DNA of 64,000 bases. Source: JAGLOK01 sp963676355. Lineage in GTDB: Bacteria; Bacillota; Clostridia; Christensenellales; UMGS416. Below the pieces are notes generated by a model. It saw only the letters and a program-made list of their open reading frames with translations. It ran no database searches and had not been told where the DNA came from. This document shows, in pieces, positions 53,270 through 62,040 of this stretch; position 1 is the first letter of the stretch, and each line of letters begins with the position of its first letter. The position numbers and the translations under genes are program-made. The stretch spans positions 2,790,001 to 2,854,000 of the forward strand of contig OY781093.1 of assembly GCA_963676355.1 (NCBI GenBank), read 5' to 3'.

Positions 53270-54305
53270 CCAGCGCACCAAATATTTCGGGATATACTCC
53301 CTTTGCCATATATTCTATAGCCTCCACATATTTATGCCCCGCATTGTAGAGAAAGTATTCCTGAGGCAGGTATACTATATTGCCTTTTTTTACTGCTCCG
53401 ACAGTTTTCCATACAGGGTTGCCGGAAAATTCCTCATCCATAACTCTCTTTGCGTCCTCGTTGCTGCTAATCATCGATGTGACCAATATGATGTCCGGAT
53501 TTTGCTCGGCTATAAATTCCACATCCAGAGGTGTTGTCTCGCTGCCCAATGTATCAGGAAGCAAGCCGGAAGCTATGTTATTTAGCTCTAATATATTTGC
53601 CACATCCCCGGCTATGGAATTGTCCAGCTTAACGGCAAGCGATGAGGATGTTACATACATTATGACCACCGATTTGCTTTCCTCAGGCAGCTCATCCACT
53701 ATAGCTTTTTTATCCGCCTCCATCTGCGCGATTATAGTTTCTGCTTCCTCTTCGTTTTCCAATAGTTTCCCGAATATTCGCAGCTGATCGATTACGTCTC
53801 CATAAGACCTCATATGAAAGAGTGCCGTGGGTTTTCCCATTTCATTCATTGTTCCCGCAAGTGTTGTCTGTATACCCACCTGTGCAATAGTAAAATCAGG
53901 ATCGTGCTCTGCCACTTTTTCTATATTGGGGCTATATACAGCTCCCACCAAAGGAAGCGCCATAATTTCATTAGAATAACTTTCATCTATAAATGCAGAG
54001 CCCAAATCGGTAGTACATATGGACTTGCCTCCCAACCTGTACCACAGATTAAGAAATGTACCCGACAGTACCGCCCAATTTTCCACTGGCTCTTCCAAAA
54101 CAAATTCTTTGTTTAAATAGTCTGTAATCGTGTAAGGATATCCATCGCCCGAAATCAACGCTTTATGCTCTTCATTTTCACGCGTGTCGCCTGCTTTAGT
54201 GTTGACCATTCCGCCCATCTTAGCTTTCTCTTTATTGGCACAGCCGCACAAAAGTGCAGTCGAAACCATAATGATGCAAACTACGATAACTAATTTTCTT
54301 TTCAT
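53262..54305 (-). CDS. BtuF/FepB-type substrate-binding lipoprotein
   Basis: The start at 54305 (MKRKLVIVVCIIM) has GGAGG seven bases before; the TTG at 54317 lies inside that SD. A signal peptide ends at the lipobox ALLCGC. Residues 60-345 form a two-lobed periplasmic-binding domain of the BtuF/FecB type, with VGAVYSPNIEKVAEHDPDFTIAQ, FGKLLENEEEAETIIAQME and VEFIAEQNPDIILVT. It is anchored to the outer face of the membrane and delivers substrate to the permease. It is the first gene behind the riboswitch and terminator. Confidence 0.9.
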   Translation of the reverse strand: MKRKLVIVVCIIMVSTALLCGCANKEKAKMGGMVNTKAGDTRENEEHKALISGDGYPYTITDYLNKEFVLEEPVENWAVLSGTFLNLWYRLGGKSICTTDLGSAFIDESYSNEIMALPLVGAVYSPNIEKVAEHDPDFTIAQVGIQTTLAGTMNEMGKPTALFHMRSYGDVIDQLRIFGKLLENEEEAETIIAQMEADKKAIVDELPEESKSVVIMYVTSSSLAVKLDNSIAGDVANILELNNIASGLLPDTLGSETTPLDVEFIAEQNPDIILVTSMISSNEDAKRVMDEEFSGNPVWKTVGAVKKGNIVYLPQEYFLYNAGHKYVEAIEYMAKGVYPEIFGALDE

Positions 54306-54321
54306 TTTTTCCTCCAAATAT

Positions 54322-54350
54322 CAAAAACCCCGCTGTAGTTTCAGCGGGGT
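54322..54350 (-). terminator. Riboswitch expression-platform terminator
   Basis: On the minus strand CCCCGCTG (54342-54349) pairs with CAGCGGGG (54328-54335) across a six-base loop and is followed by TTTTT. It lies 17 bases before the lipoprotein ATG and after the riboswitch, so B12-bound RNA would stop here. Confidence 0.85.
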
Positions 54351-54409
54351 AAATTAAGCAACGCAAAGCGTAAGCCTCAATAAACCCTTTAGCTTCCCTC
54401 CGAAACAAA

Positions 54410-54590
54410 AGATTACAGCATTAAAGGCAGGTCTTCTGACTTGGCTTCATCGACTTTTTAACCTTCCCGTTTTCACAGTGGTTGGCTTTCGCCTAAAAAA
54501 GTCTCAGCTACACAGCAGCGGGGGCTGTATTGGATTCTCACCAATTTCCCTTTTAATAACGCAGCGCGTTAACCATTAATACTCTTTTTA
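54410..54590 (-). promoter_or_regulatory. Cobalamin riboswitch
   Basis: The minus strand carries the B12 box AGCCAAGTCAGAAGACCTGCC (54426-54446, listed here less one end base as AGCCAAGTCAGAAGACCTGC). It also has the upstream conserved blocks GGTTAACG, GGGAATTGGTGAGAATCC, a GCCCCCGCTGC arm, CTGTGTAGCTGAG and GGCGAAAGCCA with CCACTG. All occur in the order known for cobalamin riboswitches. It precedes a terminator and the importer/chelatase operon. It should lower expression of that operon when adenosylcobalamin or another corrinoid is abundant. Ends are set to about ten bases. Confidence 0.95.
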
Positions 54591-54712
54591 TTCAATTGTA
54601 TACATGTTATTACACTTGGGTAATACTTAATAGGAATTTTATGCAGTGTTTTTGCAATTAATTGTTGTATTAGATGCTTTTCCCAAAAGCATTATAAATA
54701 ATAACATATAAA

Positions 54713-56242
54713 TTATATCTCATTGTGCATTATCTTATAAATCTCTTCTATGTCAAGAGAATTTCTCAATATATCTGCCAACTTATCATACTGCCTCGTT
54801 TTATATTCTCTGTACGATATGCTTTCGCTCGTATCCGCAAGATATCCTTTGGACATTCGCACATTATTTATTATGCCCCGCAAAAATGCTCCGCTATCAA
54901 ACAACCCGTGTATATATGAGCCAAATACATTTCCCTGCACGTTGCATACTCCGTCGGACACATCCACTTTTTTTCCGTTACGCTCATAGGCTTTTATGCA
55001 TTTAGTTACTGCGCTGCCGTAAGCATTTTCACCCATGTGTATCTCATAACCCTCTACCAAGCATCCCTTTAGACCCGAAAGCATACCGACATCTGCCGTC
55101 ACTTCACCTTTTGCCTGTGTTGTAGTCTTTTCTTTGCCAAAGGTTACTTTCATGTCCAAAAGCCCGAGGCCTGATATGGATTTTAAATTCGACTCCACAT
55201 TATATGGATCATGCAGCGAATCCGCCAGCATCTGATATCCTCCGCACACGCCTATCACAGCCTTGCCCGCCTTAGCATGTCTGACTATATGCTCATCCAT
55301 ACCAATAGCTTTGAGATATAGCAGATCCTCTATCGTATTTTTTGTGCCGGGCAGTATAATTATATCCGGATTTCCAAGCTCCGCAGTATCTTTCACATAG
55401 CGCATGGTGATGGATTTTTCCAGAGAAAAAACGTTATAGTCCGTATAGTTTGAAAGATGCGGCAGGCGTATTACGGCCACATCGATATCTCCGTTATTTA
55501 CGACCCTATTAAGCCGCTCAGACACGCTGTCCTCATCGTCTATATCCACATCCATATACGGCACCACACCCAAGACCGGTATCTTTATTATATCTTCCAG
55601 CATCTTAAGCCCGGGCTCCAATATTTTGACGTCACCTCTGAATTTATTTATAATAACGCCCTTCACGCGCGCACGCTCCTGCTCAGTCAAAAGCATAATA
55701 GTGCCCGCTATAAACGCAAATACACCACCTTTATCTATGTCGCCTATAAGTATAACAGGCGCGTCCGCAATTTCTGCCATACCCATATTTACTATGTCGC
55801 CTTCTCGAAGGTTTATCTCAGCCGGCGATCCTGCACCCTCCAGCACTATATAATCGTATTTGCTCTCAAGTGACTGATATGTTTGTTTGAGCATATCTTT
55901 AAGGCTGGGCTTTAGCTTATGATACTCTCGGAAATCAAGATTGTCCGATACCTTGCCATTTATTATTATCTGGCTCTTTTTATCGGATGTAGGCTTGAGC
56001 AGTATTGGGTTCATCTCGACGGAAGGCTCTAAGCCAGCCGCCTCAGCTTGCACCACCTGAGCTCGGCCCATCTCAAGTCCTTCTTTCGTTATATAAGAAT
56101 TGAGCGCCATATTTTGGCTTTTAAAAGGAGCTACGCTGTGCCCGTCCTGCTTTATTATTCTGCAAAGACCCGCAGTCAGTAGGCTCTTGCCCACTGAAGA
56201 TGCACACCCTTGCAGCATTACCGAATAATTATCTTTTTTCAT
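54713..56242 (-). CDS. cbiP: Cobyric acid synthase
   Basis: The 509 residues have an N-terminal P-loop dethiobiotin-synthetase-like domain (LQGCASSVGKSLLTAGLCR, then FKSQNMALNSY). The C-terminal class I glutamine amidotransferase domain has the nucleophile Cys in VIGVCGGYQMLAD and the His in FGSYIHGLFDS. The enzyme amidates four side chains of adenosylcobyrinic diamide to give cobyric acid. It overlaps cbiA by four bases and is the last gene of the biosynthetic operon. Confidence 0.96.
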   Translation of the reverse strand: MKKDNYSVMLQGCASSVGKSLLTAGLCRIIKQDGHSVAPFKSQNMALNSYITKEGLEMGRAQVVQAEAAGLEPSVEMNPILLKPTSDKKSQIIINGKVSDNLDFREYHKLKPSLKDMLKQTYQSLESKYDYIVLEGAGSPAEINLREGDIVNMGMAEIADAPVILIGDIDKGGVFAFIAGTIMLLTEQERARVKGVIINKFRGDVKILEPGLKMLEDIIKIPVLGVVPYMDVDIDDEDSVSERLNRVVNNGDIDVAVIRLPHLSNYTDYNVFSLEKSITMRYVKDTAELGNPDIIILPGTKNTIEDLLYLKAIGMDEHIVRHAKAGKAVIGVCGGYQMLADSLHDPYNVESNLKSISGLGLLDMKVTFGKEKTTTQAKGEVTADVGMLSGLKGCLVEGYEIHMGENAYGSAVTKCIKAYERNGKKVDVSDGVCNVQGNVFGSYIHGLFDSGAFLRGIINNVRMSKGYLADTSESISYREYKTRQYDKLADILRNSLDIEEIYKIMHNEI

Positions 56243-57588
56243 TTAATTTGTTCCTTTTCAGCCTTCGCCCTTATAAACAGTGATTTAAAAAACTCCGGAT
56301 TGGAATAAAAATGGATATGAGGGTAGCCTGCTATAGTGTTTTTTTTCATAAAGCCGCACTTCCATCTACTATCCCTGCCGGGCTTTGATATATCAAAGAA
56401 ATATTTTTCTTTGCCGTCCAGCCCTTCCAAAGCCGAGTAGTGGAATTCGTGTGCTCGCACCACATCTCCATCTGCTGTTTTGCAGTCAATATAGCCGAAT
56501 CTTTTTATATTGAGCTTATTTTTCATTACAACCTTATGAGGAAAAATGGATGCCATCTTATATTTATCACCGTCAGTTGTTATAATTGCATCCGACAGAT
56601 ACATCATCCCTCCGCACTCTGCATATATCAGCTTCCCCTGTTTTGAAAACTCTTTTATACTGCACATCATTTTTGTATTCCTGCTTAAATGCTCTGCAAA
56701 AACCTCCGGATACCCACCGCCCAGATACAGGCAGTCAACCTTCGGCACGCTTTCATCATTCATGGGAGAAAAATATATTATCTCCATTCCCGCATTTTCC
56801 ATAAGGTGGATGTTGTCTTTATAGTAAAATGAAAAAGCCTCATCTTTTGCTATGCCTATTTTTAGGCCCTTGAAATAATTTTCAAAATCTTTTTCCTTAT
56901 TTTCAACTTTACATACCTCAAAAGATTTGGATAGTTCGATGATTTTTTCGATATCAATAGTATGCGCGGCGATACTTTTAAGCTTTTTTATCCTGTCACC
57001 CAGATCGCTTATCTCCTGAGCCTGCATGAGCCCCAGATGCCGTTCATTTACAGCTATTTCTTCATCTTCAGGCAGATAGCCTACACACGCAATATCCGTA
57101 TGGATTTCAATAGCTTCTTTAAGATGCTTATACAGTCCTTTGCTGACACGGTTTATTATAACGCCGCATATATTCACGCGCGGGTCAAACATCTTATAGC
57201 CCATCACCTGAGCCGCAATGGAAGTCGATATCTTTCTTCCGTCCATTACAAGTATCACAGGCGTATTAAGCGCCCGGGATATATGCGCTGCACTAAAATT
57301 ATCCCGGCTATGACCCAAACCATCATAAAGCCCCATCATACCTTCCATTATAGATGTGCCGCCTTGGGGCGCATGCTTTCTAAATAAAAAACGCATCATA
57401 TCTTCATCCAGCATATATGAGTCGAGATTGTATGATGGTTTGCCCGTTACAAATTCATGAAACATAGGGTCGATATAGTCCGGCCCGCATTTAAACGGCT
57501 GCGCATCCTCTATTAGGGAAAGCAAAGCGGCAGTTACAGTAGTTTTTCCCGCCCCACTCCCATAGGCTGAGATCATTATCTTATTCAC
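56239..57588 (-). CDS. cbiA: Cobyrinate a,c-diamide synthase
   Basis: The 449 residues have the P-loop SAYGSGAGKTTVTAALL and FKCGPDYIDPMFH, a hallmark of CbiA. In the C-terminal amidotransferase domain YAECGGMMYLS holds the catalytic Cys. It amidates carboxylates a and c of cobyrinate with ATP and glutamine. The gene overlaps cobD and cbiP by four bases on either side, in a translationally coupled row. Confidence 0.96.
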   Translation of the reverse strand: MNKIMISAYGSGAGKTTVTAALLSLIEDAQPFKCGPDYIDPMFHEFVTGKPSYNLDSYMLDEDMMRFLFRKHAPQGGTSIMEGMMGLYDGLGHSRDNFSAAHISRALNTPVILVMDGRKISTSIAAQVMGYKMFDPRVNICGVIINRVSKGLYKHLKEAIEIHTDIACVGYLPEDEEIAVNERHLGLMQAQEISDLGDRIKKLKSIAAHTIDIEKIIELSKSFEVCKVENKEKDFENYFKGLKIGIAKDEAFSFYYKDNIHLMENAGMEIIYFSPMNDESVPKVDCLYLGGGYPEVFAEHLSRNTKMMCSIKEFSKQGKLIYAECGGMMYLSDAIITTDGDKYKMASIFPHKVVMKNKLNIKRFGYIDCKTADGDVVRAHEFHYSALEGLDGKEKYFFDISKPGRDSRWKCGFMKKNTIAGYPHIHFYSNPEFFKSLFIRAKAEKEQIK

Positions 57589-58601
57589 AAACTCTCCTTA
57601 TATCGCCCAAGAGCCGCTATCAATCTATCATCTGCATCTTTTTCTCTTGTGCATATCCGCACATAACGTCCGTCAAGACCCGCGAAATTTCTTGTATGAC
57701 GCAACACGATACCTTGAGCCAGCATGTATCTTATAAGCTTTTCATCATCATCGGTTTTCATCAGGAAATAATGAGTATCCGAATGCATCATTTCGTATTC
57801 CATTGATGCAATAGCCTCTTTTAGCCGCCTAGTTTCCACATTATAATAATTTTGAGTCTCATTCAGGAAGCTGTCATCCTTCAAAAAATATACTCCCAGC
57901 TCCTGCGCCACAGCATTAACACTCCATGTGGGCTGTCTTTTTTTGATTTCGCTGATTTTATCTTTATCCGCCAAAACATATCCCAAACGAATTCCAGCCA
58001 GATGATATATCTTAGTCATTGAGCGGAGTATATATACATTTTTATGTGCCGATATATCTATCGCATCATGCTCGCGCAATACAAAATTTATATAAGCCTC
58101 ATCTATCACCAAGTCGATTCCTTTTTGCGCACAGTCATCCGCTATCTCTCCCACTTTTTCGGCGCTTAAAAATTTGCCGGTAGGGTTATTCGGATTGCAT
58201 ATTATAATAAGGTCCGTCCCCTGCAGAATTTCCTTGATCGAAAAAATATCATAGGCTTGTGTGCCGTATGCTGCACAGGCAGCGCTGTATTCACCATATG
58301 TTGGCTGATAAATAGCCACCTTTTTATACATAGACGCAAGTATATATATAGCTTCATTTGAGCCGTTTGTCACAAGCACATTGTACATGTCCACGTTATT
58401 ATTTTTAGATATTTGCTCAATTAGACCTCTTGATTCATCATCGGGATATTCGCAAACAAGGCTGTAAAAATCAATTCCCATATCAGGGCTTGGGTGCAGT
58501 ACATTAGTATTAGTGCTGAAATCTGAAACGTTATCCGGCATTTTGATGCCAAACTGCGCGTAAAGCTTTTCCGGATTTGCGCCGTGCGCTCTCCACTTCA
58601 T
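57585..58601 (-). CDS. cobD: Threonine-phosphate decarboxylase
   Basis: The 338 residues have the fold type I PLP pattern of CobD and histidinol-phosphate aminotransferase: VTNGSNEAIYIL, CNPNNPTGKF, VIDEAYINF and SMTKIYHLAGIRLGY with the PLP Lys. In the cobalamin pathway CobD makes (R)-1-amino-2-propanol phosphate from threonine phosphate. Its place between cbiB and cbiA, with four-base overlaps on both sides, supports that role over histidine synthesis. Confidence 0.92.
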   Translation of the reverse strand: MKWRAHGANPEKLYAQFGIKMPDNVSDFSTNTNVLHPSPDMGIDFYSLVCEYPDDESRGLIEQISKNNNVDMYNVLVTNGSNEAIYILASMYKKVAIYQPTYGEYSAACAAYGTQAYDIFSIKEILQGTDLIIICNPNNPTGKFLSAEKVGEIADDCAQKGIDLVIDEAYINFVLREHDAIDISAHKNVYILRSMTKIYHLAGIRLGYVLADKDKISEIKKRQPTWSVNAVAQELGVYFLKDDSFLNETQNYYNVETRRLKEAIASMEYEMMHSDTHYFLMKTDDDEKLIRYMLAQGIVLRHTRNFAGLDGRYVRICTREKDADDRLIAALGRYKESL

Positions 58602-59530
58602 ATTACTACCTCCAAAAAAATAAACACCGCAGCCGATAATCCCGCCGATAGATACAGTATTCTTTTCGCTTTTGTGATATCTGACAACGCAAGTCTTTTT
58701 TCTCCGTCTCCTATGTAAGGCTTATCCACAAGCTTACCAAAGTAATTATTCGGCCCTCCAAGCTTTATACCCAAAAGTCCGGCGACGGCGCTTTCAGGAT
58801 GGGCGGAGTTCGGACTTTTATGCTTTAATCTATCCCTAAAAAATGTTTTTACACCATTTTTAAAATCGTATCCCAAAATCAATCCTGAAATCAGCATTAT
58901 TAAGCTGCCCAACCTCGCCGGGATAAAGTTTAATACATCGTCCAGATTTGCTGAAAATCGCCCGAAATTTGTGTATTTTTCATTTTTATATCCCACCATA
59001 GAATCCAATGTATTTACAGTCTTATATAAAAACACAAACTGCAAAGGTTTTCCCCAAATAAGGCCTATGCCCATGAAAAACAATGGCGCCAAAACGCCGT
59101 CTATCGTGTTTTCCGCGATGGTTTCCACAGTACCGCGCAATACAGCCTGACCATCTAAGTCTTTAGTATCTCGGCCCACTATATAAGAAAGCTTGACTCG
59201 CGCATCTTCTATTCCGTTGTAAAAAGCATTTTTAACATCATTGCCCGCTTTGGCAAGCGACTTTGTGGCAAGTGATGTGTATAGGAAAAATACCACTACA
59301 TAGTTTTGTATATTCACAAGCCCCGAAAGATACACTAAAAGCTCACAAGCTCCCCATACCACAGCTACACATATAAAGCTAAGCAAAAATCCTTTGAACC
59401 TGCTTTTTTTATCATATAGCAGCTTTTCCAAAAAGCTTATAAGCTTTCCGATAAATATTACAGGATGCGGGAACCACAGAGGGTCTCCCAATATCATATC
59501 CAGCGCAACTGCCGCGGCTATCATCCACAT
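58598..59530 (-). CDS. cbiB: Adenosylcobinamide-phosphate synthase
   Basis: The 310 residues form a polytopic membrane protein with the CbiB signatures DMILGDPLWFPHPVIFIGKLI near the start, AENTIDGVLAPLFF in the middle and SAHPESAVAGLLGIKLGGPNNYFG. It joins aminopropanol (phosphate) to adenosylcobyric acid in the membrane. It starts three bases after the adenosyltransferase stop and overlaps cobD by four bases. Confidence 0.95.
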   Translation of the reverse strand: MWMIAAAVALDMILGDPLWFPHPVIFIGKLISFLEKLLYDKKSRFKGFLLSFICVAVVWGACELLVYLSGLVNIQNYVVVFFLYTSLATKSLAKAGNDVKNAFYNGIEDARVKLSYIVGRDTKDLDGQAVLRGTVETIAENTIDGVLAPLFFMGIGLIWGKPLQFVFLYKTVNTLDSMVGYKNEKYTNFGRFSANLDDVLNFIPARLGSLIMLISGLILGYDFKNGVKTFFRDRLKHKSPNSAHPESAVAGLLGIKLGGPNNYFGKLVDKPYIGDGEKRLALSDITKAKRILYLSAGLSAAVFIFLEVVI

Positions 59531-59533
59531 ATT

Positions 59534-60091
59534 TTATCCCCGGAAGGCTTTCTTGCTTCTTTTATACTGTGCATCGGCATAACCCAGCTCGTGGTTTATC
59601 ACGCGGGCAGCGATAAAAAAGTAATCCGACAGACGGTTAATAAAAATAAGTACCTCTCCGTTTATCTTTTCCGCTTTGTTCAGTGTCACTATCCGTCTTT
59701 CCGCGCGGCGAGTTATTGTGCGGCATACATGGGCGAGGCTTGAAAGCTCACAGCCTCCGGGCAGGATAAAACGCTCGAGCTTTTCCACACTGTCTTTGTA
59801 CCCATCTATGAGCTCTTCCAGCCAAACAGCCGAATCTCCTGTCAGCTTATATGCCCTGCCGGGTTTTGCTATAGCCAAGTCGCTCGCGCAGTCAAAAAGC
59901 AAATGTGATATCTCGGTAAACTCCTCTTTCATAAGCGTCAGATTTTCAGGTATTTTAGAAAGTGCAAGCTGCAAGAATGAATTAAGCTCATCTATTGTCC
60001 CGTATGCTTCCACCCTGACATCGTCTTTGTCACGTCTGGCGCCTATAAGATTTGTTTTGCCGTCATCTCCGGTTTTAGTATATATCCTCAT
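59534..60091 (-). CDS. PduO-type cob(I)alamin adenosyltransferase
   Basis: The 185 residues begin MRIYTKTGDDGKTNLIGARRDKDD and contain VEAYGTIDELNS and CRTITRRAERRI, the ATP- and corrinoid-binding motifs of PduO-type enzymes. The enzyme transfers the 5'-deoxyadenosyl group of ATP to cob(I)alamin or cob(I)yrinic diamide. The four-base overlap with cbiF places it within the biosynthetic operon, so it probably makes the adenosylated intermediates needed by CbiP. Confidence 0.94.
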   Translation of the reverse strand: MRIYTKTGDDGKTNLIGARRDKDDVRVEAYGTIDELNSFLQLALSKIPENLTLMKEEFTEISHLLFDCASDLAIAKPGRAYKLTGDSAVWLEELIDGYKDSVEKLERFILPGGCELSSLAHVCRTITRRAERRIVTLNKAEKINGEVLIFINRLSDYFFIAARVINHELGYADAQYKRSKKAFRG

Positions 60092-60876
60092 AGTTTATCC
60101 TTTTTGCCACTGTTGTTTTTCGCTGCTCTAAAATCATGCGAAAATGACTCATCATAAAGCTTCGAATAATTATAATCTTTGCCCAAGAAATCGCCTACCA
60201 GTATAAGCGCCGTTTTAGTTATGCCTGCGTTTGTTGCCTTTTGTGCGATATCGCCTATAGTTCCTTTTATTATCTTCTGCTCATCCCATGTAGCTTTATA
60301 CACTATGCTCACGGGCGTTTTTTTTGTATACGCCCCGAGTATAAGCTTTTCGCAAACCTTGTCTATCATGGCTGCAGATAAAAATATCGCCATTGATGTT
60401 CCTATAGCCGCGAGCTTTTCCAATGATTCGTTTTCGGGCACCGGTGTCCTTCCCTCAAGCCTTGTGATTATAAGACTCTGGGATACTCCCGGCACTGTAT
60501 ATTCCGCCTGTAGCTCGCTTGCCGCACCCAGAAAAGAGGAAACACCGGGGATGAGCTTATAGCCTATGCCGCGCTCATTCAGACACTCTATCTGCTCTCT
60601 TATAGAGCCGTACAGCGAAAAATCACCTGTTTGCAGTCTCACTACATTTTTGCCTTCCATTACACCGCTTGAAAGCGCATCGATTATCTCATTAAGATTC
60701 ATGCCCGCGCTGTTTAGAAGCACTGCGCCCTCTTTGCAAAAATCCAAAAGCCTGTGATTTATGAGAGATCCTGTATAAACTACTACATCGGCTTCCTTCA
60801 GGAGCCTATAGCCTTTAAGCGTTATGTATTCTACATTTCCTGGACCTGCTCCCACAAAATAGACTTTTTTATCCAT
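60088..60876 (-). CDS. cbiF: Cobalt-precorrin-4 C11-methyltransferase
   Basis: The 262 residues carry the tetrapyrrole methylase fold: VYFVGAGPGNVEYITLKG at the start, VVRLQTGDFSLYGSIREQ, and GVSSFLGAASELQAEYTVPGVSQS. These patterns single out CbiF/CobM among the pathway's methylases. It methylates cobalt-precorrin-4 at C11 with SAM. It follows cbiT by three bases. CbiG, CbiH and CbiL are not in the window and may lie further upstream. Confidence 0.93.
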   Translation of the reverse strand: MDKKVYFVGAGPGNVEYITLKGYRLLKEADVVVYTGSLINHRLLDFCKEGAVLLNSAGMNLNEIIDALSSGVMEGKNVVRLQTGDFSLYGSIREQIECLNERGIGYKLIPGVSSFLGAASELQAEYTVPGVSQSLIITRLEGRTPVPENESLEKLAAIGTSMAIFLSAAMIDKVCEKLILGAYTKKTPVSIVYKATWDEQKIIKGTIGDIAQKATNAGITKTALILVGDFLGKDYNYSKLYDESFSHDFRAAKNNSGKKDKL

Positions 60877-60879
60877 AAA

Positions 60880-61434
60880 TTACTTTTCTCCTTTGATTAC
60901 AAACACAGGATTCATAGGTTTTAAATATTCGTATGCACCTATTTTTTCCGATTTATTTACCATTACCTGACAAAGCTCGATATTTTTATATCCGCATTCA
61001 GCCATCTTGCGTTTTGCCTCTATTGCATTTTCATACACAATAAAGTTGCCCACAGTTATTCCGCCTGCTACGAGAATTTCGTAGCTCCAATCTATGATAT
61101 CTCCAAGGTTGCCGCCGCTTCCTCCTATAAATATCCTGTCAAAAGATGTACCGATAGCAAAAGGCGCGCTATCTTCTATAATCTCATAGTTAGAAATTTT
61201 AAATTTATCAATGTTTTGCCGCACTACGCTGCACGCCGCGTATTTTTTCTCTATTCCGGTTACCTTTAGATTTCGGTTTATAAGGCAGGCCTCAATTCCT
61301 ACCGATCCGCTCCCTGCGCCCACATCCAGTAGCGTTTGAGCATCATACAAATCAAGCTTTGCGAGGCAAACCGCACGCACTTCTTCTTTTGTAATAGGGA
61401 CTTTCGCGCCCCTTATAAACAGGCTATCTTTCAT
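60880..61434 (-). CDS. cbiT: Cobalt-precorrin-6B C15-methyltransferase/decarboxylase
   Basis: The 184 residues have a class I SAM-methyltransferase core (TLLDVGAGSGSVGIEACL, then VTGIEKK) and IFIGGSGGNLGDIID, typical of CbiT. It methylates C15 and removes the acetate carboxylate at C12. It lies nine bases after cbiE, which does the C5 methylation; in many other species the two are fused as CobL. Confidence 0.94.
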   Translation of the reverse strand: MKDSLFIRGAKVPITKEEVRAVCLAKLDLYDAQTLLDVGAGSGSVGIEACLINRNLKVTGIEKKYAACSVVRQNIDKFKISNYEIIEDSAPFAIGTSFDRIFIGGSGGNLGDIIDWSYEILVAGGITVGNFIVYENAIEAKRKMAECGYKNIELCQVMVNKSEKIGAYEYLKPMNPVFVIKGEK

Positions 61435-61443
61435 AGCATCCCC

Positions 61444-62040
61444 TTATTCATATATTATAACTACATTCATTCCAAAATCCTCGTGTTCTGCGGCTTCTCC
61501 AAGATTCTCGAATGTATGTATTTTTTCATCTTCATAGCTTAGGTTCTCGCCTACTATCATCCGTTTTTTCGAATTGCATTTTATAAGCTCGGTAGCTATC
61601 TTCTGTGGGTTTATATTCCTGTCCGTTACCATTGCCGCTTTTTTAAAAGAGTCGAGATGCCTAAAATCCACCTGCTTACCGTGAGTACTGGTTATGTATA
61701 TATCATTCATATTAATATCTATCTTTGAGAACAGATATTGTACCGACGAAATACCGCTTATAACTTCCAATTCAAAATGTCTGCGCAAATATGCTGCTAT
61801 ACCGTAAAGTGAGGGATCGCCGGACGCAAGCACTACTATTTTTTCATCCGCATGATCTTTTATATAGTCGGCAATACGGGAAAGCGATTTATCTATTGCA
61901 ATAGTTTTCGCGCCGCTTCTGTCCCATTTATCAAGGTGCCTTTGTGCTCCTATCAAAACTTCTGCTTTTTCTATCGCCTTTTTACCTTCAAATGTCATAA
62001 GCCCACCGCAACCTGGGCCCACACCTACCACTTTAAGCAT
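61444..62040 (-). CDS. cbiE: Cobalt-precorrin-7 C5-methyltransferase
   Basis: The 198 residues begin LKVVGVGPGCGGLMTFEGKKAIEKA and hold VVLASGDPSLYGIAAYLRR, VISGISSVQYLFSKI and the tail motif of tetrapyrrole methylases. It methylates C5 of the ring with SAM. The start overlaps the end of cbiD by eight bases. Confidence 0.93.
   Translation of the reverse strand: MLKVVGVGPGCGGLMTFEGKKAIEKAEVLIGAQRHLDKWDRSGAKTIAIDKSLSRIADYIKDHADEKIVVLASGDPSLYGIAAYLRRHFELEVISGISSVQYLFSKIDINMNDIYITSTHGKQVDFRHLDSFKKAAMVTDRNINPQKIATELIKCNSKKRMIVGENLSYEDEKIHTFENLGEAAEHEDFGMNVVIIYE

Noticed and set aside
57585..58601. Histidinol-phosphate aminotransferase (hisC)
   Set aside because: The fold is shared, but its overlaps with cbiB and cbiA point to threonine-phosphate decarboxylase.
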